Positions 39,710 to 52,800 of a DNA stretch of 64,000 nucleotides are shown here, one piece after another. This DNA is from Climacteris rufus (Eukaryota > Chordata > Aves > Passeriformes > Climacteridae). Numbering within the stretch: position 1 is the stretch's first letter; each line of letters starts with the position of its first letter. The notes beneath the pieces are model-generated. The model was given only the letters and a program-made list of their open reading frames with translations, was not told where the DNA came from and ran no database searches. The stretch covers positions 5,163 through 69,162 of the forward strand of contig VZRZ01004258.1 in NCBI GenBank assembly GCA_013398175.1, given 5' to 3'. The translations under genes were made by a program, and so were the position numbers.

Positions 39710-39847
39710 TGAGGGAAGGTGCAATGGCCCCCTCAGGCACACCCCCGCCTTCGGGAGTAGGTGCCGTGGAGAGAGGGCTCTCCCGTGGCAGCACAGCACG
39801 CCCGGCTGGGCTGTCAGGCTGCGCCTCCCACCCAGAACAGAGTCCCG

Positions 39848-40175
39848 GGGTTGTTGTGGTTGGAAGGGACCTCTGGAGGTCGTGCAGTCCGAGCCCCCTG
39901 CCCAGGCAGGGTCACCGCGAGCAGGTGACGCACGAACGGGCCCAGCTGGGTTTGGAATGTCTGCAGAGAGGGAGACTCCACGACCTCTCCGGGCAGCTGT
40001 TCCAAAGCTCTGCCACCCTCTATGTAATGAAGTTTTTTCCTAATGTTGAGGTGAAACTTCTTGTGTTTTAATTTTGGCCATTGCTCCTCATCCCGTCACT
40101 GGGCACCACTGAAGAGAGTCTGGCACCATCCTCTTGGCACCTCCCTTTTCTATTTATACACCAAAACAGCTGTGA
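39848..40175 (-). mobile_element. CR1 LINE 3' fragment in FANCD2 intron 1, antisense
   Basis: The best preserved CR1 copy in the window. The plus strand shows 'ggttggaagggacctctgga', then 'cagggtcaccgcgagcaggt', 'gtctgcagagagggagactcc', a 'gggcagctgttccaaagctc' block, 'tgaagttttttcctaatgtt' and 'gtcactgggcaccactgaag', in the reverse-complement order of CR1. It begins about 150 bp after the putative FANCD2 exon 1. It retains many CpGs. It has no coding frame. Confidence 0.9.
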
Positions 40176-40797
40176 AAGGCTCATTGCACTTTTGTTTTTC
40201 AGTTGTTCCACTTCCACGCTGATATTTTATGTAACTCATTTTAGTAACCTCTGCCAAGCAGTTGAAATTTGGTGTGAGTTGCTCACACGTGTTCTTTAAT
40301 AACCTTTAAGGTGAGTCAAGATTTATTTTTTCTTTGTAATCACTGCTTCCCCCCAAGAGAGGACGGGTTAATTGGAGGTTGGTGCTGACAGAGCTCATTT
40401 GCCATGATACCTGGTTAATGTGGTTGGGCTCATGAACACTCATCTGTGAATCCTGTGTTGCTTTGCCCAGCCATGTGGAGAGGGTCATGGGTTTAGGTCA
40501 GTGGATGCAATGCTGACTTTAACTTGCCATTTAATTTGCCTAGTGTCTGAATGAAAAGCCAAGCCTAGTTTTAAAGCTGAATTTTAAAAAAAGTGATGTA
40601 CTGTGCTATTTAAATATGACAAGCTCTCAAATTTCAACACATACAGCAGAAAAATGTGTGATACTGATTAACCAGTCCATCTTTCTTTGGGCACTTTCAA
40701 TTTCTGTTGTATTCCCTTTTGCTGTTCACTAATATGTTCTAGATTTGCCTAAAAAAGAGATGGATTAAACACTTCTATTTTTTCTGCATCTTTTTAG

Positions 40798-40887
40798 GCT
40801 ACAACAAAGGCTTTGTTACCATGGTTTCAAAAAGGAAATTATCGAAAGGTGATGCTCCTGGAGAGAGCTGCAAGACAGACTTGCCAA
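40798..40887 (+). CDS. FANCD2: FANCD2 exon 2 with start codon
   Basis: The acceptor ctttttag is at 40797. The ATG at 40821-40823 lies in a perfect Kozak context (accATGg). The product starts MVSKRKLSKGD, very like mammalian FANCD2 (MVSKRRLSKS). Only 67 of the 90 bases are coding. Donor gtaggt. Confidence 0.93.
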
Positions 40888-43800
40888 GTAGGTGCTTGGG
40901 TGTAATTTTACTGGGGTGAAGTCCCATTGGTAGAAGCAACTCCCAGGGAGGGACAAGGCCAAAGTGGCAGTGTTGATGATGCTGATTGTTAATGACACTG
41001 TGGGTTTTTTATCTATTTGACATAGTGTGTCTTGTTTCCTCAGAAACAAAGAAGTCACGGATTCCTGATAAGGAAAATGCCCTTGCCCTCTGTGGATTGG
41101 AGAATGAGGGAGTCTTTGAAGAGCTCCTTAGGACATCAGGAATTGTGCTGAAAGCTGGGGAGGGACAGAATGAAATAGGTATGAGTTTAACACTGGCTCT
41201 TTCTGCTTTTAGCTGGAAACCTGCAAAGATGGGTGGTGCAAAATAAAGATGTGTTTTACTTGCAGGACAAAAGTGCTTGAGCCAGCTTGTGGCAAATTCA
41301 AGTAAACCTTTATCTGGCCTCATCCTTGTTATATACCTCTTGTTCCTGCTGAATTCAGTGCACCACCTAAACTCATTATACCAGCTCTTTGGGTGTATAC
41401 ACGCTAAGTCTAAAGACTTCTGAAAGATTATTGGAGGTATATGAAAAAATATCAGACTGCATCTGTGATTACAATATTGAATTGCATAGGCTGGAGCTCT
41501 GAAACAGGAAAACAAACATGTCATTTTTGCCTTTCAGCTCAGATAAGGCCTTCGGGAACTCCTGTATTCAGCCTTTTCAATGCTACTCTCAGTCCTGAGT
41601 GGAGAAAGCACAACTGCTGATTCCACTCAGGCTTTTGCTAACTGGGCTTCTCAATAGAGCAAATGCAGAAGTGTTGGTGGAAGGGCTTGAGAGCTTGTAC
41701 TTGGTGTAGCTGTTATGATGTTGTATGGATAGAGTGTGTCTGGCTCTTTATTTTCTTTTTAAACTTTCTCCTTAGCTGTTGATCAAATGGCTTTCCAGAA
41801 GAAGCTCCGCCTGGCCTTGGAGAAGCACCCTACTTACCCAGCTGTAAGTAACTTGGGCAGGAGCCACCTTTAAATCTCTTCACTGAGTAGCAAAAGAGGC
41901 AAATGCAGCTGCCTGTCCCTGCTAGTCCCATACAAAAGTGTGCAGCACAGCAGCTTATCTTGGGTTTTTGTGGTCCAGGTTTTCCAGTTCTCTTTGTTGC
42001 AGTTGTCCCATTGTCTTTCTGACCATGTCCAAGTAACTTTCATTGGCAATATTATTCAATAGACAAAGACTCTTACAGGAGAAAAATCACTTGCATGGCT
42101 TCCTATTGAAAACTGTGTTTGGCTTTGTGTTGGGTGGGAGCTGGCAGCAGTGAAACTGCCATGATGTGGTGCTCCTCTCCAGGCAGCAAGTCCAGGGTGA
42201 AAGTCCTGAGGCCAATTATTTGACTACAAATGTTTTTTGGGTGCAGCTCTTGTCACATTAATTGTTGCTCTCTCAGCTGAACAGGAAAGAAGGCAAAGCC
42301 TTTTTAAATGAAAGTAAAACGTGAGGCACTTGCTTGAGAGTTATTTTGCAGAGCAACCAGTGTTTCCTTTTGGAAATGGACTAGACTAGCATTCTTTTTT
42401 TATCCAGCATTCCTTCCATCACAGTTTCTGTCTGCAGTTCCCTGGTTAGCTATTAACCTGCTATTCCCATAAAATCCATCCTAAAGGACAGCAGTTGACT
42501 GGGGCATCCCTTCAGGATGGATAACTTCTCTCTGCTGTGCAGGTTGTGAAGCTGTTCATCAGTGGCCTGGAGTCTCACATCAAGGACAGGAACCAGTTCA
42601 AGAACTGTCTCTTGCCGTGCACTCCTGTACGGGCTGAAGGCTCGAGGTAGAGCAAATGCATTTTGCCTTCCCCTTCAGCCAGAGCCAGTCTCTAGTTATG
42701 TCCTGTAACACTGAGCTTTCGTCTTGCAGGAATCTGGTGCACTCATATTGTGAAAGCCTCATTAAACTGCTTCTTGGGATTAAGATCTTACAGGTATGGG
42801 CACCTCAGTTTGCTCTTTATAATGGTTTTAATTGTATGGAACCTTTTGCTTACATAAGTAAAGGATTAATAGAACTGGTTTTGAGGCAGGTAAGGCTGTG
42901 GAATAGTGTCCAGTTTGTTGTTTTGTTAGAGACACAAAGATGCTCAGGGCTTGAGGCACATGGCAGACAAGCAGAGACAGAGGGAACTGGGCTTGTTCAG
43001 TCTTAAGAGAAGATTAAGAGAAATTTTGTGTCTTCAAACACTTGGTTGCAAGTAGACCACAGAGCCAGACTCTTCTCAAAGGTTAACAGGGGCAGAACGA
43101 GACATGATGGCTCAGGTCAGATGGGAAATTCTGATATGATATAACCACTTCCACTGTGGAGAATGTGTTTTTTTTTTAAGACAGAACAAGTAGACTAGAG
43201 AGGTGACTGAAACTCCATTATTGGGGGAGTTTGAATCTAGGAAATGTTTAAAAATGGATAAGATGTCAAGCAATCTCCTGGCAAGAACATATTGTTAAGT
43301 TGTATACAAATTGTGTGGAGATGTGAGTGGAGATGAAGATGACAGATGTCTTAACAAGACAGAGGCAACTTGAGAGCAGCTCTGAACTTCAGTCCTCTTA
43401 TAATTAAAATGTTTTAAAAGTTCTTGCTCAAATACAGTTTTAGAATTGCATTTGGGCCTGGATTAAAGGGGCAAAGGTTTGGAGCTGCAAATAGAATGAC
43501 AAAAGCATGTGGGCACTGTTTTCAAACTTATCTGAAGTTGATGCTTTAGTTTCCCGTGTGCTGAAAAGCAACTCAGCTGGGTCTGAGAAAGAGAGGTTCA
43601 TTGGCCCAGAGGAATTGTACATCCTGCCTGTGTGCTCTGATTTTGTTGGGTTATGTGAGTAGTTTATACCACCTCTGCATTGGTGGTTTTCACCTCTCAG
43701 GCTGTGTGCCTCCCTTCTGGCATTGGGCAAGAGATTTCTTATACAGGAAATACTTTTATTGGTCCTTTTGAGTATTTTATTCCCTGTGTATTTCATCTTT

Positions 43801-46800
43801 TGTGAAAGCTCAGTTTTGAGGGCAATACCACAGCACAACCAGTAAATCATCCTAACATTGTCTTTTAACCTTTCTTTTAGCCTGCTCTCATAACACTGTT
43901 GTTGGAAAAGATCCCTGAGTTCTTTTTTGACATGTAAGTATAAACTGTCTCCTCTCTGCCTTGAAATTAAATTTATTTTGGTCAATTATCAGCTGTTTGA
44001 CTTTTAACTTTTGTTACTTCAAATTTACCTGAATGGCAGTTTGCACTGACATGTTCTTTTTCTTTGTACCTGTGTAAAATTATCTGTGAGGTACCATGAC
44101 CTTAAATTTGTGGGTGCATACAGCAGGAGACAAATTTCTAGAAGCTGAAATGCAGAGATTATGCATTGATTGATTGTGCTTTTCATAGCTACTGACACAA
44201 GCTTAGGGATTATTTCAGCAGAGGCACTGTGGAGTGTCTCATTATTTAAAAGAAAGATGGAAGTGGCTGCTGGCAGAGTTTTAGGAGGCTGTGAGATGCA
44301 AACAGATCTCCTTTTAAAAATGCAGGTTGCATTCAAACAAAGAAAATTGAAAGAGCATCTGTTGGATTTTGAACACAGAACATCATAGTGGAGGGAGAGA
44401 TCTTGAGGTGTAACACAGGCAAGACTTGAACACTTCATCTCTTCTTCCCGTGCCCTGGATGCTCAAGCACAGAGTTAGTGGAGCCAAGGGGCAGAAAGGA
44501 GCTGAGGCTGTTCCTGCTGCAGTATTTGTTCCAGTGCTGGAATACAGGATACAAATACTGCACAGAGGCTGAGTCCAAGAAATTGTCTCAGACTGAAATC
44601 TTGTTTGAGGAGGGTTTAACACAATCACGATGACTGAACTGTTTTCACCCAAGAATTCTAAAGGATCTTGGATGTAAAAGTGATAAGCTGTTAATTGTCC
44701 TGTGAGTCCTTTGGGAATTCTTAAAAATGGATGCTGTTACACTTGTCTCCTCTCAGACTGTAAGAAAGTGAAGTTTTTTGTATGTATTAATGACCAGTTA
44801 AGAATGGGGTTAGTTGGTCTTGCTGACCAGCAGCAAAGCTTTTCAGTCTGTAGGTGTGACTAATCCTCGTGCCATTTTCTGCTGCTTTAGCGTGGGCACC
44901 TTTGGAACAAATTTCCCCCGGCTCATTGTCAACCAGTTCAAGTGGCTGGACAGGCTTCTTGACAGCCAGGTGGGTACCAGTGGTGCAATCACATGGGTGC
45001 TTTTCCCAAACAACTTCTGGAATGCCCCCAGTGGGGTTAGATCAGTTATTATGCTGATGGAAGCTCATGTTGTTTTTGTATTCACATGCTGAAGGAGAGA
45101 TTTAATTTTTTCTGTTTTGTCATGATTGCCTTCAGTGACTTCTGAACATCTCCTTTTATTAATTTTCTTCTTTGCTTGCTCTAAGTTTTCTTTTACATAA
45201 ATTTGTATCTGTGCATACATATTCACACAGATTACCCTGTTTAAAGCTGTTGCTGGCAGGAAGTTACAATCCCCTCTTGTTTGATATTACCAAGATACTG
45301 GATACTTGCAAGCATCTGGGGATGAATTCTCTGTTCCTGCTTTGGTGATTCTTTCCCTTCTTTCCCTAAACCAGCCAGTGTCAGTGTTACTCTGTACTGG
45401 AGGGCTGTTAGAGAGTCCCAGAATTAAGTGAGTCAAGAAGTACTAAACACTAGGAAGCTTGTTGTGTTTCCCAGTTTCCTTTGCTCACCAAGGTTGTTAT
45501 ATCCTACCTGTAAAATACCATTATTCCACAACAGTCTGTGCTGTTTCATGACTTCAGCAGGCCAATGAGTTAAGGGACAGCTGGCATAAATCCAGGCAGT
45601 TGTGGCACTGAGTGACCTTACATGCATAACATTGTTGTTGTGCTGATGAAACCCTTGCTCATGGTGATGTTTGTGCATTTCACCAGTGCTCCTCTTGTCT
45701 GCAGGATCTGGTCAAGAAATTAATGCAGATGGTCAGTGTCTCTCCAGTACCCATCCAGCATGATATTATCACCAGTTTACCTGAGATCCTGGAGGATTCC
45801 CAGCAGAGTGAGGTTGCCAGAGAGCTCAGGTACAGATGATTTGGTTGTGGGTGGGTTATTTTGTTTTGTTTTTTCCCCCTTGCACTTAGCAGAAAAGGAC
45901 AAGGTGCATTAATGCAGGTTGTTCTGGGACACTGACAGTGTGTTCCTGTCAACTGCAACATTTGGGGACACCTAGCACTGGCTTGGGACGTTTCATTTGT
46001 GTTGTTATGCTCTTAAGGAGAGCACAGGCAATGCAGCAAAAGACATGGCATTTAGACAAGGCTCCAAAACTGCTTTCATGTAAACAATTATTAAACTCTT
46101 GACTACCTGGATACAGCACAGGTAGAATCCAGTTATGTGCTCACTACTTCTGTTGTAATGAATTAGGGAGCATAATGAGTTACCAGGGAGAAAACGATGT
46201 GTTTTTCAACTAACACCATTCAAGTAGAGCTTCTTGCTAGAGAAGTTTATAAGAAACTGAGATGTCAGCCAGGAATAATTAGATGAATTTTGGGAAAGTC
46301 CATGAGGCTGTTAAACCCAGCTGCAGTCCCTCCATGAGGAGTAGTAATTTAGGGAACAAGTTTTCCATAATGCCAGTGGGCTAGGTTGTCAGTTTCAGAG
46401 ATTGTTTTGCAGTGACCACAAAAACTACTGGAATCATACAATATGCTAAAGATACATTCTTGGCTTTCTTAAGAGGACCATTTGTTTTCTTTTCCTTGTG
46501 TTTCAGCTGCTTGCTGAAGCAGAGCAGACGACTGACAGTTCCAATCCTGGATGCCCTTTCTCGTCTGGATCTCGATGCAGAACTTGTGGCTGAGGTGAGA
46601 GAGCTTTTACTGAGCAGTTCAGCAGAGCCCAGCCCCTGCTTAGCAATCTGAGAGCTGGAGCTGTTATTCAAAGTATTCTGGTAAATGTGACTCCTGTAGG
46701 CCTTCAAAAGTCCCGAGCTCCTGAAGTTGGAAAGATGTCTAAAACTGGATTTGGAAACATGTATGAGGGGTTCAGTGAAGAGCAGGAAGAAGTTTTGTAG

Positions 46801-49800
46801 CTGTTAGAGTATGCATTCAGAAACTTCAAACACAGCTGTTTTAGCAAATGCACAGGCACTTTGTCCTGCTGCAGTAAATTTTTGCTGCCTGTCTTAGACC
46901 TGGTTATTGTTAATATTTCATCTTTTTGAAGCACAGTGACCAGACTAGACTGTTAAATTCTAAGAAAAGGCAGATTGGTGATTAAATAATTTAATAGCTT
47001 TTCTCTGCAGAATGCTGACAAAGGAGAAGAGATGTTGATGTACCTTGTGCTTTTTGGATGTGCTGCATTGCTGCACTTCTTGGAGTTGGGCTTCTTATGA
47101 ATAAAATAAATTGGTTTATTTGAGTGCATTAAACGGTGTTTTATGTTGTCCCAAAAGGCTGGTGCTGCAGAGCAGGCTACACATCCTCCATGCTTTTCCC
47201 TTTTCAAAGCCAGTTAAAAAATGATGGAGCCAAGCTCTTCTCAGCAGTGCCAGGTGAAGTGGTATTGGGGCAATGGCCACAATAGGAGGTTCAGGTTGGA
47301 CATTTGGAAATAAAAGTTGGGGTCTGCAGCACTGTCATAAATCATAAAAAGTGGCAGGGATGGGAGGTTTCCTCCATTCTTGGATGTCTGCAAGACTCAG
47401 CAAATCCAAGGTGAATCTGATCTGGTACTGACAATATTCCCACTCTGAGCAGAAGGCTGGGCTGTAAATCTCCAAGGACTCCTTCCCTCTACCATAACCA
47501 AGTTTCAGTGAACCATATTCTTCCAGCTGATGGAGTGCTGCTCTCTCCTCAGGTGCGACAGTCTGCCATGACCATTGTGCCTTCTGTCAAACTGGAAGAT
47601 TTACCTGTAGTAGTAAAATTCATCCTCCAAAATGTCAAAGCAGCAGATGCAGTAGAGGTACAGTATTTTTCTCATACCAGTGTGTGTTTTAACAGGGAGA
47701 AGTTGCTGCTCACACAGAGCTGTATGTTTTTTGCTTTCAAGTAAAATTTAATATTGCCAGGAATCAAAGCCAGTCTTGCTGAACTCTCAAACGTGCTTTT
47801 TTTTTTGTATGTTGAGGAAGCCTCAGCCTAAGCCAAATGAAGTTTGTGATCTGCCCAAACCTTTCAGGGTAAAAAAAAGTGTGCCTATGACATGCAAGCC
47901 AGTCTGTGCTGGTACACTGCAATTCAACTTAAAAAATTCTGCTTTCTATATGACATGACGGGTGAAGACAAAAATTTTGCTGGTTCATTTTTTAAGTTAA
48001 AAACAATTAAATTTGGACATAGTTAAATACTTATGAATCTTTACAAATACCTGGTTTGTAGCTTTAGGGTTATTCTGAGAAATTTTCTTTTCCTCAGCTT
48101 TTTCTGTTTTCCCTTATTTGTCACAGTGATTTGTGCATGGATTTGTGCTTTACAGGTGATTTCTGATCTTCGTAAGAGCTTGGATCTGTCATCCTGTGTT
48201 CTGCCCCTGCAGGTCCACAGTTCCCAGAAGAATAAAAGCCAGGTCCATACCAGGTAATTAAACAGGTTTACCTGATTCTCCAAGGGTAAGATGGGACAAA
48301 AGAACTTAAACTCTTCCTTACCTGGTCTCTCTCTGGCACAATTGGCTACATACATGAACATAATTTATCCTATGTAAAGGTGCTGACACCTTCATTCCTT
48401 CCTGCTTGGTACTAATATGATACATTTGTCAGTCCTTGCCAGCCAGCTTCCCCTCCCATGGACTTAGTTCCTTTTGAGCCATCTGCATCATGTCTGCAGG
48501 GGGATAAGCAACTTCATTTGTAATAATGTTGCTACCAGTTCATCTGTTTTAAGCTCCCTCCAGTACATTTTCCATTGATTCTGTGACCTCTGTTTCCACC
48601 CTCTTGTGCAACTCCCTATCCTTGCCAGAGCATTCCCTCTGGAGAATGGCTGCTGTGACTGCTGGGCTGCCTTGTTCCTTTTGTGACAGTATTTGCAGGG
48701 ACTGAGTCTCCTCCTTTCTGATCATTTACAGTTCTTCCCTGAGCCAAGTTACCACCAGCCAGAATTGTGTGAAGCTACTTTTTGATGTGATCAAGTTAGC
48801 TGTGAGATTTCAGAAAGATGTCTCTGAAGCATGGATTAAGGTAAGATACATGCTTCAGTCCTTGTTTCCTTATTTATTTGGGCTCCTTGGTTGAGCCTGA
48901 GCCTTTCTTGTAATCAAATGTGATATTAAAAGGCAAATGTTCGCCCTTCATTTTACTGATACAGATTTCATTCTTCAAGAGAGGAGAAATGTGTACCCAT
49001 ATATTGAGACTGAGCTGTGTGAATCCTTGAAGTGCTTGAAAGTGTCCTGTTAGAAATCAATATTGGCTGGTATTTCTCTAAATTTAATTTTAAATTGCAT
49101 TTCAGTGTGAAGCATGAGACTGTTTCTTGTTCTCAGCCTTTCAGTACTCAGTACCTCAGTTCCTTTCTCAAGCCTGTTGTTATTTGGGAATGTCCTTGTT
49201 CAAACTCAATTTTCAGCTATTTTTTTAATGCCTTGATTCTCTGTTGGCAAGATCCAGTTTGCTGACTTTGACAGAAATCCTGTTGTAGAGGAGAGAAATC
49301 TGAGAGCAGGGTGTCACAGACTTTCGGTGTCTAGTTTTTTTGATTTGGTTTTGGAATATAATATTGTACTGTAGCTTAACAGCTTGCTTGTTTGTTCTTC
49401 TCTCAGGCTATTGAGAACAGCACATCTGTGTCTGACCATAAGGTAATGCTTCTGCTCTGGGAGTGTCCTCTTCTGCTGATGTTCTCAAGGGCTTTCCTCG
49501 TGGTTGTGGATGAAGACATTTTTCTAGTTGAAGCAGAAACTGCCAGTGATGTTTCATGGGTGGTTCTTTTGGTATTGGACTTGTTCCCAGTATAACAAAC
49601 ATCCATTTTCTTTGTAACTCTTGGTTAATCCCTTCTAAATGTCAAGGGATGTGTTATCCTGCATTAATTCTGTCCTATTGGACTGATAAGATTTTTCTGC
49701 AGTTGTGGCTGTCAGGACTTTTTGAGCTCTGTGTTTTCTTCTCAGTTTAGATTTCAAGTTTTGACTTGTAGTTATCTGGACTGCTTAATATTTCAGCATA

Positions 49801-52800
49801 ATGAGTGGGGGTTATTTCCTCTAAAAGGTTCTGGATCTGATAGTTTTGCTGCTGATCCATTCTACAAACACCAGGAACAGGAAGCAAACTGAGAAGGTAT
49901 TGAGGAGCAAAATCCGATCAGGCTGCATGCCAGAACAGCTGCTGCAGAATGCCTTCCAGAATCATTCAATGGTCAGTGCTGATCCTGCTTTGGGACTCTC
50001 TTTTATCTCTGAAGATCTTGTCAGATGATGATTTAGCCCTGTGCTGCATTATTTATGCCTTTCTAGTTATGTACACTTCTCTTTTTTAAATTGTTGTCCA
50101 GATCAGTGTCCCAAGGCAGATGTCCTCTGTTGTAACTGCCACATAGTTTTTTGGAGTTGAACTTTCCTCAGCATTGGATGTGTTGAAAACAAGCAACAAT
50201 AATCCCCTCTTTCATGGTGTCTGCATTTCAGGTTATCAAAGACTTCTTCCCTTCAATGCTAGCCCTTGCTCAGACATTTCTGCACTCAGCACACCCAGCT
50301 GTGGTCTCCTTTGGCAGCTGCATGTACAAACAAGCTTTTGCAGCCTTTGACTCCTACTGCCAGCAGGTACAGTTGGATGGATAGCAGCTCTTTTATTTGT
50401 GTTTGCACTTTGTTCTGGAGTGTATGTCATGATCCTTAATGTGAACAGGATTTTGGGCAGTTGGAAGCCTTTGGAGAAAGGCCTATGCCATAGAGTAGGC
50501 CCAGAAGAGGATGGGGAACAATCACAGCACGAGTCACAGCAAGTGACTCAAGCACAGAGACTGCTGTGATTATCTGTACTTGATCAATACTCCATCTGAG
50601 CAGAGCAAGGCATACATCTTTCTGTTGACGTTTCACTGTGGTTCCTCTGGGGGCTTTTTCCTTAGGAGGTTGTGACTGCCTTGGTGACTCATGTGTGCAG
50701 TGGAAGTGAGACAGAGCTGGACATTTCCCTGGACGTGCTCACGGATTTGGTGGTGCTGCACACGTCCCTGCTGCTGCGCTACGCCACCTTCCTGAAGGTG
50801 GGGCCATTTCTGGCTGTGTTTTGCTCTGTTTTGGGTCCCTTACACCACTTTGCCTCAGAGCCAGAATAGGTCAGTGCTTCTCCAAAATAGAGATATTGGA
50901 AAAACTAGCACCTGTAACTTGCACCTTTTCTGTTTGGAGAAATGCAGTGGTCAGAAGTGAAAGTGAGAGGTGTCTGCTATCAAAGTGTGAGCTGTAAGAT
51001 AGGACTGTCTGATTTTTAGACAGGAAAAGTTGAGATAGACAAAGAAAAAAGGTTACCCTTCCCTTTAGCTGGACAATGCTTAAATTGCAGGCATGGAATG
51101 GTGCAATGGAAGGAAAATGCTGTCTTTATTAACATCAGCTTTTTCAAGTACTTGGCAAAAACCTGCCCCCTTTGTGGACTGCCCATTCTCTTTGTTGAAA
51201 GACAGTATTTGAATCCTAAGACAAAACTGCTGGCAGGGATAGAAAAAGACTTAGGTCCTAACATTTAAAAGAAGAAAATACTCAGTGGGGAGAAAAAAAA
51301 TGGACTGTTGAGTTGTAAGAATGATAAGCAGGGTCAGACCTGCCCAGTTGCCTGTTCCAAAAGTTGTAAAAGTGGAGATTGAGGGAAGAGCTAAACAGCA
51401 AGGCAAGCATGTAACAGTCCTTTCCTTGAACATTCCCCCATCTGTGGTGGTTTGTAGCTTACAGGACACCCTGTATTTAGAGCACTTGAAGAGAGTGGGT
51501 TTGGTTTTGGCTTCTCTTACAGACCATTTTAGACTCTACACAGAAACTGAATCCATGCCAGATCCGGAAGCTCTTCTACATCCTCAGCACCTTAGCATTC
51601 AGCCAGAGACAGGAAGGGAGCTACATTCAGGTAAGCAGAGACAAAACAAAGTTGTTCAGGCTGTGCTTTAGTTTTTCTAGGTTAACTAAACACTGACCTC
51701 ATCTATGGACAGTGATTGATGTCAGGGTGTCCTTCAGCTTAAAATTCTCTTCTCCCCGAGTGGCTGCAAATCACCTTGTGGCTCCAGACTTTCCCCCCTG
51801 ATATCAAGGGCTTATCACAGTGACTGCCTTGCATCCTTCCCAGCAAGGTCCCCTTCTCTTGCAGGTCTAAGAAAGGCAGACTTGTTAAAAATGTTGGAAG
51901 GGGACTGATGGTAGTCCCCAATCTTACCTCCCAGTCATAGTGGGACTGTCACCAGCACAATATCATGTTGACTCTTGCTTTGTCTAGCTGAGCCTTGTAG
52001 GCTTGCAGAAGTGTAAATTCAGCAGTCTCTTTGAGCAGCTCTGTTTCTCCATCTCTTGGAAGCCTTCAGAAAGCACAGTTCAGTTTCTTCCCCAAGATGT
52101 TCATATTGATTCAGCTGCTTAATATCTGTACACCAGGGACAACAAAGACTCTCTTGTTGGAAAAACTGAACTACACAGAGCAGAGGACTCTGCTGTGAAG
52201 TGGCAGACTTCACATCCTTTTGTGCCTCTAGTTTAAACACCAGAAGCTATCCAACCTGGGCTGTCAGAATCCATCTTCCTCTTGCACAGGATACCTTGTG
52301 TGACTCAGTTGCAGCATAACAGTGGTGGTATTGGATACCTTTGTCTGGATTTCTGAATCATTCTGAATTTGAGCATAGCAGATAAATAATTCAAAGACAT
52401 TTATTTCACAACAGAGGTGTCTGAGTTTAAAATCTTCCCATTCATGAAGTTCAACTCTTAGAAATTAGGACTGTTTGCTTTTCTCTGAGTGCCTAGTTTG
52501 TAGTTGTGGGTATGTTTGCACATGCTAACTTGAGGCTATAAAGGAAAAATGGTCTTCCTCTCCTTCTGATTGGTCTGTGGCATGTAAAACAGCATGTCTG
52601 TAGTCATTTCAGGCCTTCCCACTCATCCTATTAAACTGCAGCTCTTCACTGCCAAAATTCCCAGTTGTATGGCAGGTTTAGCTCCTTTCTGAACTACTTT
52701 GCTCAGTGATTTCCCCACTTCCCACCCCATGTCTTTCTTATGTGTGACTTGTGAAAATTGCCTTGGCAACACCCAATGTGACTTGGCAGCCCAGGAGGAT

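Larger units (their letters stand above)
39462..39720. promoter_or_regulatory. EMC3-FANCD2 bidirectional CpG-island promoter
   Basis: A GC- and CpG-dense stretch between the EMC3 start codon and FANCD2 intron 1. It shows no TATA box. It contains tandem cttccg ETS-like motifs at 39525-39537, a TGACG-type half site on the minus strand at 39565-39571, and an E2F-like site at 39585-39592. This head-to-head arrangement is typical of housekeeping and repair genes. The transcription starts themselves cannot be read from the sequence. Confidence 0.75.

Noticed and set aside
39219..39794. 191-codon minus-strand frame with an upstream extension of EMC3
   Set aside because: The part before MSEPELLL is CpG-island sequence with low-complexity Pro/Arg/Gly content. 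The true start is the conserved ATG at 39461, and the frame runs past the exon 1 donor into the intron.
41009..41524. 171-codon minus-strand frame over FANCD2 exon 3
   Set aside because: Antisense to a real exon and the following intron. No recognisable product and no splice support.
43440..43985. 181-codon minus-strand frame over FANCD2 exon 7
   Set aside because: It runs across an exon and both flanking introns of the opposite strand. Its composition is not protein-like and I recognise no family.
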